Below are positions 37,514-50,280 of a DNA stretch of 50,280 bases, piece after piece; positions within the stretch are counted from its first letter, which is position 1; every line of letters begins with the position of its first letter. The position numbers and the translations under genes were made by a program. Under the pieces are notes generated by a model. That model searched no databases, was not told where the DNA came from, and was given only the letters and a program-made list of their open reading frames with translations. Location: NCBI GenBank assembly GCA_947380945.1, contig CANCTD010000002.1, positions 1 to 50,280 of the forward strand, in the 5' to 3' direction. The DNA comes from Comamonadaceae bacterium (GTDB lineage Bacteria > Pseudomonadota > Gammaproteobacteria > Burkholderiales > Burkholderiaceae_C).

Positions 37514-38707
37514 TCAGGCCCGCGCCATGCCGAACAGGTGTGCGAGATCTTTGAAGAAGATGCGGATATGGGCCATGGGCTTGCGCCGCACCAGCTCCTT
37601 ATTCATGTAGGCATCGAAGGTGAGTTGCTGCACATCTTTGTCTTCGCAAATTTTCACGAAGCGCTCGCGCCGCTTGTCGTTCTGGTACCAGAAATACTGC
37701 AGGATGCCCAACACCCAGAAGACCTTGCCGTGCAGGCGCATGAACTGTTTGCGGGCCTGCTTGAGCAAGGCCGGGTTGTTATTGAGAATCGCCTGGTTCA
37801 CCGCCTGCGCGGCAACGCGGCCACCGAACATGGCGTAGTAAATACCTTCGCCAGACGCAGGTGCCACCACACCTGCGGCATCGCCGGCGAGCACGACATT
37901 GCGGCCGTTTTCCCAGCGCGGCAGCGGCTTGAGCGGAATCGGTGCGCCTTCGCGGCGCAGTGTTTCCAGATGCGTCAGGCCACCGATTTCCCGCAAGCGT
38001 CCCACAGCCGAACGCAAGGAGTAGCCCTTGTCGGCGCTGCCGGTGCCGATGCTCATGGTGTCGCCGTGGGGGAAAACCCAGCCATAAAAGTCGGGGGACA
38101 AGACGCCGTTGTAGTACACGTCACAGCGGTCGGGGTCGTGGCTGGCATCGCCCTGCGGGGCTTTGACGATCTCGTGGTACGCGAACACGTACTTGGTTTT
38201 TTCATAGCCCTCGATGGTCTGGCGTGCCACCTCGGATTTGGCGCCGTCAGCACCTATGACATAGCGCGCGCGCACGCTGGTCGGCACGTGGTCTTCGTTC
38301 TTGCCTGCGGGCGTGTAATGCACGCGCGCCACGCCGTCGCCGTCCTCGGTGATCTTGTCAAACACGGCGCGGCAGCGTTGCGCGCCGTTGGCCTGTGCCC
38401 GCTCGCGCAACCATTCATCGAACGCGTCGCGGTTGACCATGCCGACAAAGCCGTTGTCGATAGGGATGTCGACTTTTTTGTCGGTGGGTGAAATCATGCG
38501 TGCGCAACGCGCCTTGGCCACCAGCAAGTGATCAGGGATGTGAAAGTCCTTGATCAGGCGCGGCGGGATCGCGCCACCACAGGGCTTGGTGCGGCCTTGG
38601 CGGTCCAGCAGCAGCACGCTGCGGCCTTCACGTGCCAGGTCATCGGCAGCGGTTGCACCAGCGGGGCCACCGCCGACAACGACGACGTCATATTCTTGGG
38701 TTTGCAT
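37514..38707 (-). CDS. bchP: Geranylgeranyl diphosphate/bacteriochlorophyll reductase
   Basis: YDVVVVGGGPAGATAADDLAREGRSVLLLDRQGRTKPCGGAIPPRLIKDF; Met 38707 preferred. Confidence 0.96.
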   Translation of the reverse strand: MQTQEYDVVVVGGGPAGATAADDLAREGRSVLLLDRQGRTKPCGGAIPPRLIKDFHIPDHLLVAKARCARMISPTDKKVDIPIDNGFVGMVNRDAFDEWLRERAQANGAQRCRAVFDKITEDGDGVARVHYTPAGKNEDHVPTSVRARYVIGADGAKSEVARQTIEGYEKTKYVFAYHEIVKAPQGDASHDPDRCDVYYNGVLSPDFYGWVFPHGDTMSIGTGSADKGYSLRSAVGRLREIGGLTHLETLRREGAPIPLKPLPRWENGRNVVLAGDAAGVVAPASGEGIYYAMFGGRVAAQAVNQAILNNNPALLKQARKQFMRLHGKVFWVLGILQYFWYQNDKRRERFVKICEDKDVQQLTFDAYMNKELVRRKPMAHIRIFFKDLAHLFGMARA

Positions 38708-38788
38708 GGTTTGGCTCCTTGCCAGAGGTGAAGAGGTGATAGGGGACACAACGATTTCCAATAGCGGTCCAGGCGGCGGAACACGCGC

Positions 38789-39688
38789 TCATGCGACTGT
38801 CCCGCCCGCAAGGCCGTAACCCAGACGCAAGGCCCAGGCGCTGACCATCATTCCGGTGACATACATGGGCACACCAAAGGCGCTGACCGACAGCGCGCGT
38901 TCCACCGGCGATGCAATAAAGCGGCGCATCAAGGGCCACTGCGCCACCATCAGGGCGGCAACCGCCAGCGCATGCCAGGTCGCACCCCAATGCAGCAGCA
39001 ACCAGGCCACGCAGGCCTGCGGCACCAGCATGACCCAGCAGGCCGCCTTGGCCGCGCCGACAACGCCGAGTTGCACCGGCAAGGAGCGCACGCCCATTTG
39101 CAGATCGCCCTGCACCGCCTTGAAATCATTGAGGGTCATGATGCCGTGCGCACCCACGCTGTAGAGCAGGGCCAGCACCACGATGGACGGCGCGGGCATC
39201 ACACCGCCCACCATCACCGCCGCACCCGTGATCCAGGCCAGGCCTTCGTAACTGAGCGCGCAAGCGGCGTTGCCCAGCCAGCCGTCGTTCTTCAAGCGCA
39301 GCGGCGGCGCGCTGTAGGCCCAGGACAAAAGCAGCGCCAGCGCGCAGGCATAAAAACCCCATTGCCCCAGCGCCTGCGCCCACACCAGCGACAACACAGT
39401 CCAGATGATTGCGATGTAAAGACCCCAGCGCCCGGGCATGCGGCCCGAGGGGATGGGCCGCTGCGGCTCGTTGATGGCGTCGACGTGGCGGTCAAACCAG
39501 TCGTTCACCGCCTGGCTGCTGGCACATACCAGGGGCCCGGTAAGCACCAGTCCGGCCAGTACCAGCGGCCATTGGGCTGCCAAGGGCTGGCCCGAGGAGA
39601 CCGCCCCGCAGGCAAAAGCCCACACCGGCGGGAACCAGGTAACGGGTTTGAGCAGCTCGGCAACCGTGGACAGCTTGGGGTATTCCAT
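38789..39688 (-). CDS. bchG: Bacteriochlorophyll synthase (geranylgeranyl transferase)
   Basis: LLKPVTWFPPVWAFACGAVSSG, NDWFDRHVDAINEPQRPIPSGRMPG; Met 39688 preferred. Confidence 0.95.
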   Translation of the reverse strand: MEYPKLSTVAELLKPVTWFPPVWAFACGAVSSGQPLAAQWPLVLAGLVLTGPLVCASSQAVNDWFDRHVDAINEPQRPIPSGRMPGRWGLYIAIIWTVLSLVWAQALGQWGFYACALALLLSWAYSAPPLRLKNDGWLGNAACALSYEGLAWITGAAVMVGGVMPAPSIVVLALLYSVGAHGIMTLNDFKAVQGDLQMGVRSLPVQLGVVGAAKAACWVMLVPQACVAWLLLHWGATWHALAVAALMVAQWPLMRRFIASPVERALSVSAFGVPMYVTGMMVSAWALRLGYGLAGGTVA

Positions 39689-39716
39689 GCAAAGAGTTTT
39701 GCATGACACTTTGATA

Positions 39717-39734
39717 TGTCAATAGGGATTGACA
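39717..39734 (-). promoter_or_regulatory. PpsR/CrtJ-type site upstream of bchG
   Basis: TGTCAATAGGGATTGACA (TGT-N12-ACA). Confidence 0.8.
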
Positions 39735-39833
39735 CTTAATTGCGACATTTTTATGCCCTTTTGGGGGGCTTGCCAGTTGCCCGTTCTGCGGCCTTAAGCG
39801 CCTAGGGCGGGGCGCAGCCCCGGGTCCGGCGAA

Positions 39834-41222
39834 TCAGTCGGCGTCGCCCTCAGACACCATGCCGTGGCGGCGCAGCTTGACGTACAGGCTTTGGCGCGAC
39901 AAACCGAGCATTTCGGCGGCAGACGCCCGGTTGTTGTGGGTCAGATCCAGCGCCGACTTGATGCACATGCGCTCGATCATGTCCACCGTCTCGCCCACGA
40001 TGTCTTTCATCGGCAAACGCCCGACCAGCCGCGCAAGCTGGGCGACCGAGTCCGACATGCCCGAGCTTTCCCGCACTTCCGGCAGCTGCCGGCGCGTCAT
40101 GTCGCGCACATAAAAAGCGTAGGAAACCTCGCCCTCCGGCGAACCCAGCGTCAGGGCGGCAATCTCGACGGCCACGGCCACGCCACTGAAACCCAGCAAA
40201 TTGGTCGCAAATTCTTTAACTGCCGTTTGCTGGCGCAAATTGGTATTGAGCACGCCCCAATCGATGCCGCCGCGCACAAACCACTGTTCCAGCGCCTGCC
40301 CCAGAAGCTGCGAACTGGCAGTGGCGCCTACGATGGACATGAATTCGGCGTTCACCGCTTTGATGTGGCCGCTGCGGTCGGTCAGAACCAGCCCGTCGGG
40401 CGCGCGCTCCATGGCCTGCGACATCAGCGCCGAGAGACCTTGCGGGCCTTGTTCTTTGGCCGGCTCCTGGGGCAGCAGGCGCAATAAAAACTGGGCTCCG
40501 TTTTCCTGCCGGAACACGGTGGCCGTCACGGTGCAATCAGCCAAAGCGCCGACAAAACGGGCCTTGCGCATCTCCACCCGCCCGGTGGCATAGGCCATGC
40601 GCAACAGCGCTTGCACCTCTTCCCGGTAAGCGGGCTCAAAAGCTTCTATCGCCTCGCGCCCGACCAGGCGCTTGGTGGTGTCTTTGAGCAAAGCCTGGGC
40701 GCTGAGGTTGACCTCGGTGACGCGCAGGGAGTTGGAATCCACCAGCATGACGGCCTCTACCGAGGTGTCAAACAGGATGCGGTAGCGGGTCTCGATGTGG
40801 CGCAGCCGCAGGTAGTCGCGCTCCATGGCCTGCTGCGTTTCCACGAGGCGGCGCTGCAAAACCGCCAAGGCCTCCATGTCCCGGCCCAGCGCCAAAAAGC
40901 GGCCGTCGGACTCAAAACGCACCAAGGCGTATTGCATTGGCACGTCAACCCCTTGGGGCGATGGATGGTTGACATGACGCCAGCGCAACTCGGAACCGTC
41001 GGCCGCCGCTTTGAGCATGTCCTGCACCTTGGGGCGGCTGTCCAGGGTCACGGTATCCACCCAGGCCTGGCCGATCCAGTTGTGGCAACCCAGGCTGGCC
41101 AAATCGTCCTTTTTGACGGAAACATCCTGCACGACCCCGTTTTTGTCGATGACCAAAGCCACGTCCGATGTGACGCCTATGAGCGACGCCAGGGTGTGGG
41201 CTTCAATAGAGGGGAGTTTCAT
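39834..41222 (-). CDS. ppsR: Photosynthesis gene repressor PpsR/CrtJ (PAS-PAS-HTH_8)
   Basis: PAS-like repeats and C-terminal NNRASAAEMLGLSRQSLYVKLRRHGM; Cys in HTH-proximal helix. Confidence 0.95.
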   Translation of the reverse strand: MKLPSIEAHTLASLIGVTSDVALVIDKNGVVQDVSVKKDDLASLGCHNWIGQAWVDTVTLDSRPKVQDMLKAAADGSELRWRHVNHPSPQGVDVPMQYALVRFESDGRFLALGRDMEALAVLQRRLVETQQAMERDYLRLRHIETRYRILFDTSVEAVMLVDSNSLRVTEVNLSAQALLKDTTKRLVGREAIEAFEPAYREEVQALLRMAYATGRVEMRKARFVGALADCTVTATVFRQENGAQFLLRLLPQEPAKEQGPQGLSALMSQAMERAPDGLVLTDRSGHIKAVNAEFMSIVGATASSQLLGQALEQWFVRGGIDWGVLNTNLRQQTAVKEFATNLLGFSGVAVAVEIAALTLGSPEGEVSYAFYVRDMTRRQLPEVRESSGMSDSVAQLARLVGRLPMKDIVGETVDMIERMCIKSALDLTHNNRASAAEMLGLSRQSLYVKLRRHGMVSEGDAD

Positions 41223-41356
41223 AGATCCAGCTTCGATTCAACAAGTCAACTACAACAAATAGTGGTTTATTGTTATTTTTATTATAAGGGTTGTGTCAGA
41301 TAAAACATGCACTTATGTACACTGAAAAGTAGACAGTTGAGGCTGACCGGATGCCA

Positions 41357-42157
41357 TCAAATCCCCACCGCCACCCAGCGGTCGGCCAGGGCGACCGCCT
41401 CATCGGCCGAAGAGGCTGAAAAATCCGCTCTCAAGGCCCGGACCAATTCGGGCCGCTGTTGGAGCAAAGGCCCGCCCAACATAATTTTGATACCAGGGTT
41501 GGCGCTGGCGCTTCGCAGCCGCGGAAGCGCCGCCTGCAGGCTTGGCAACTGCGCCTCTACCGCCAGGCCCAGGCCCAGCACGTCAAACCAGTCCGAGGAC
41601 AGGGCGTCGACCCATTCGCCAGGCTCCAGCCCATGGACCACCTGCACCGCCCAGCCCCCCAGCCGGAAAAACTCAGCCGCCATCAGGCCGCCAAGGGTGT
41701 GCTGGGAACTCAGGTTCACCTGCAACAAGCGCTTGGGCGCGCCGGTGACCGGGCGGGCACTGAGCAGAAACTCAGGGCTCAGCTCGCAAACCGCCACCTG
41801 GAGCCGGGCCACGGCGATGGACACACTGGCAAAGTCCATGCAGTCGGCCTCCCACCAACTGCCTGCCAGCCGCGCCGCCGGGCCAATGCCCTGCAGGTAA
41901 ATGTCCGGCCAGCTGCGACCCTGGTCGTGCCAGGCCCGAAGCAGCGCCATGGTCTCGGTCTGGCTGCGCACCGCCGCATGCGCCAGCTCGGCGCATTGCG
42001 CGGTTCCCAGCGCCGGAACGGCACGCTCACGGCCTGGATGGTCGCCGGAATAGGCATCTTCCACCAGGCGCAAACGCCCCTGCCCGCCTATAAGGCGTTG
42101 AATGGGCGCAATGTCCATCAAGAAACGGGGGAGTCGCTTTACCGCCGCGTCCAACAT
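41357..42157 (-). CDS. aerR: AerR/PpaA-type B12-binding anti-repressor
   Basis: B12-binding-like QVNLSSQHTLGGLMAAEFFRLGGWAVQVV and IKIMLGGPLL; directly upstream of ppsR. Confidence 0.88.
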   Translation of the reverse strand: MLDAAVKRLPRFLMDIAPIQRLIGGQGRLRLVEDAYSGDHPGRERAVPALGTAQCAELAHAAVRSQTETMALLRAWHDQGRSWPDIYLQGIGPAARLAGSWWEADCMDFASVSIAVARLQVAVCELSPEFLLSARPVTGAPKRLLQVNLSSQHTLGGLMAAEFFRLGGWAVQVVHGLEPGEWVDALSSDWFDVLGLGLAVEAQLPSLQAALPRLRSASANPGIKIMLGGPLLQQRPELVRALRADFSASSADEAVALADRWVAVGI

Positions 42158-42256
42158 ACCAAGTTCCTTTTGATCTTCAATTTGGGATGCAAAAGTGTGG
42201 TTTGCCGCCGCGCGCTTGTAATCATGGAAAACCCTAGTTTTGTATTAAAAAAAATA

Positions 42257-42274
42257 CGTCAATTTAGGTTGACA
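42257..42274. promoter_or_regulatory. Degenerate PpsR/CrtJ-type site between aerR and bchF
   Basis: CGTCAATTTAGGTTGACA (CGT-N12-ACA), closely similar to the dxs/bchC site. Confidence 0.6.
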
Positions 42275-42348
42275 CTGGTTTATAGTGGTTCCAATTGAAG
42301 ACGCCAACGCGCCGCACCCAGCGCCCATTTGACAAAAGGAAACCCGCC

Positions 42349-44150
<1,802 letters not shown>

Positions 44151-44164
44151 GGAGTCGAGCCGCC

Positions 44165-45764
44165 ATGCAACTCACACTCTGGACATACGAAGGCCCGCCG
44201 CACATTGGCGCCATGCGCGTAGCCACGGCGCTGACCGACGTGCATTACGTGATGCACGCGCCCCAGGGCGACACCTACGCCGACCTGCTGTTCACCATGA
44301 TCGAGCGCCTGCCCCGCCGCCCGCCGGTGACTTACACCACCTTCCAGGCGCGCGATCTGGGCGGTGACACGGCGGAGTTGTTCAAGACCGCCGTCAAAGA
44401 CGCCTACGACCGTTTTGCGCCCAATGCCATGCTGGTGGGCGCATCCTGCACCGCCGAACTGATCCAAGATGACCCGGGCGGCCTGGCACTCGCGCTGGAC
44501 CTGCCGATTCCCGTGGTGGCACTGGAGTTGCCCGCCTACCAGCGCAAGGAAAACTGGGGCGCGTCCGAGACCTTCTACCACCTGGTACGCCGCCTGGCGC
44601 GCAAGTCCGAAGCGACGCATCCGGCAGACGGCGAACGCCGCCCGCGTTGCAACATCCTGGGCCCCAGCGCCCTGGGCTTTCGCCACCGCGACGATGTCAA
44701 GGAAATCCGCCAACTGCTGACCCGCATGGGCGTGGATGTCGCCGTGACCGCGCCCCTGGGTGCCAGCGCGGCCGATTTGCAAAGCCTGCCGGACGCGGAT
44801 TTCAATGTGGTGCTCTACCCCGAGATCGCCCAGACCACCGCGCAGTGGCTGCAGCGCCAGTTCGGTCAGCCCTTTACCAAAACCGTGCCCATAGGCATGA
44901 GCGCCACCCGCGAATTTGTGCAGGAAGTCGCAACCCTGGCCGGCATCACGGTACCCGCCGACATCGAGGCCGATGCGCATGCGGTCTGGTACGCGCGCTC
45001 AGTCGATTCGACCTACCTGACAGCTAAGCGCGTGTATGTGTTTGGCGACGCCACCCACGTGATCGCCGCAGCCCGTTTTGCGCAAGACGAGATGGGCTTT
45101 GAAGTGGTGGGCATGGGCACCTACAGCCGCGAATTTGCACGCGAAGTGCGCGATGCCGCCAAGCGCTACGGTGTGGAGGCGCTGATCAGCGACGACTACC
45201 TGGCGGTGGAGGCGCAAATCACCCAGCTCCAGCCCGAATTGATTCTGGGCACGCAAATGGAGCGCCATATCGCCAAGCGCCACGCGATTCCCTGCGCCGT
45301 CATTTCGGCCCCGGTCCATGTACAGGATTTCCCCGCGCGCTACGCGCCGCAAATGGGTTTTGAAGGTGCCAACGTGCTGTTTGACACCTGGGTGCATCCG
45401 CTGATGATGGGGCTGGAGGAACACCTACTGGGCATGTTCCGCGAAGACTTTGAATTCCATGACGGCGCGGGCTCCTCGCACCTGGGTGCGGGCAAAGCCG
45501 CCGCGGCGCAGCCTGTGCAGGAATCCCCTGCCGAAGTCGCAGCCCATGCGGATGCAGCCTCCGCCGCAGACGCGCCAATCGCCGCCGTTGCGGCACCCGC
45601 CGCACCCGCAACAGACACCCAACCGGGCATAGCCCTGTGGTCCAAGGATGCCGAAAAAGAGCTAGGAAAAATCCCCTTCTTTGTACGCGGCAAAGCCCGC
45701 CGCAATACCGAACGCTTTGCGACGGAAAAGGGGATTCAGAACATCACCGTGGAGACACTTTACG

Positions 45765-45790
<26 letters not shown>
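44165..45790 (+). CDS. bchB: Dark-operative protochlorophyllide reductase subunit B
   Basis: [24 protein letters not shown]-terminal PCP_red domain after Ala/Pro linker. Confidence 0.97.

Positions 45791-50280
<4,490 letters not shown>

Noticed and set aside
41280-41356. Possible PpsR sites upstream of ppsR
   Set aside because: Only TGT..ACA pairs with wrong spacing (N8, N10, N14); not called.

Overview
High-GC bacterial chromosomal window, probably betaproteobacterial (Comamonadaceae / Rhodoferax-like phototroph; inferred from protein style, gene order and C5-pathway hemA). It falls into three blocks. (A) 1-16 kb is housekeeping: DUF482 acetyltransferase end, divergent ppa / hppA, a convergent two-component pair, moaA-mobA-moeA, rnhA/methyltransferase/mltD, dnaX-ybaB-recR with a divergent SRP RNA gene (ffs) that the ORF track cannot show, and a DMT transporter. 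(B) 16-31.7 kb holds a puc (LH2) operon, pucB-pucA-pucC plus a 28-aa microprotein. pucB and the microprotein are too short for the ORF list. It is followed by a flavoprotein, an AddAB-like helicase/nuclease pair, trxA and a dxs-hemA-ccmABCDE cluster. (C) 31.8-50.3 kb is a bacteriochlorophyll cluster: bchC-nnrU-bchIDO, convergent bchG-bchP, aerR-ppsR, and bchFNBHL running off the window end. Main hunt results: an A9 slippage site in dnaX flanked by immediate stops in both alternative frames (predicted gamma subunit); an LH2 alpha polypeptide with Phe-Leu at the positions that distinguish B800-820 (LH3) from B800-850; a strong-SD, start/stop-overlapped 28-aa membrane microprotein behind pucC; tandem intercistronic hairpins (one with a cUUCGg loop, one terminator-like and abutting the pucC start codon); and TGT-N12-ACA (PpsR/CrtJ) sites at puc, dxs/bchC, bchG and, in degenerate form, aerR/bchF, overlapping predicted -35/-10 elements at puc and bchC. 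No CRISPR array, tRNA, rRNA or mobile element was recognised.
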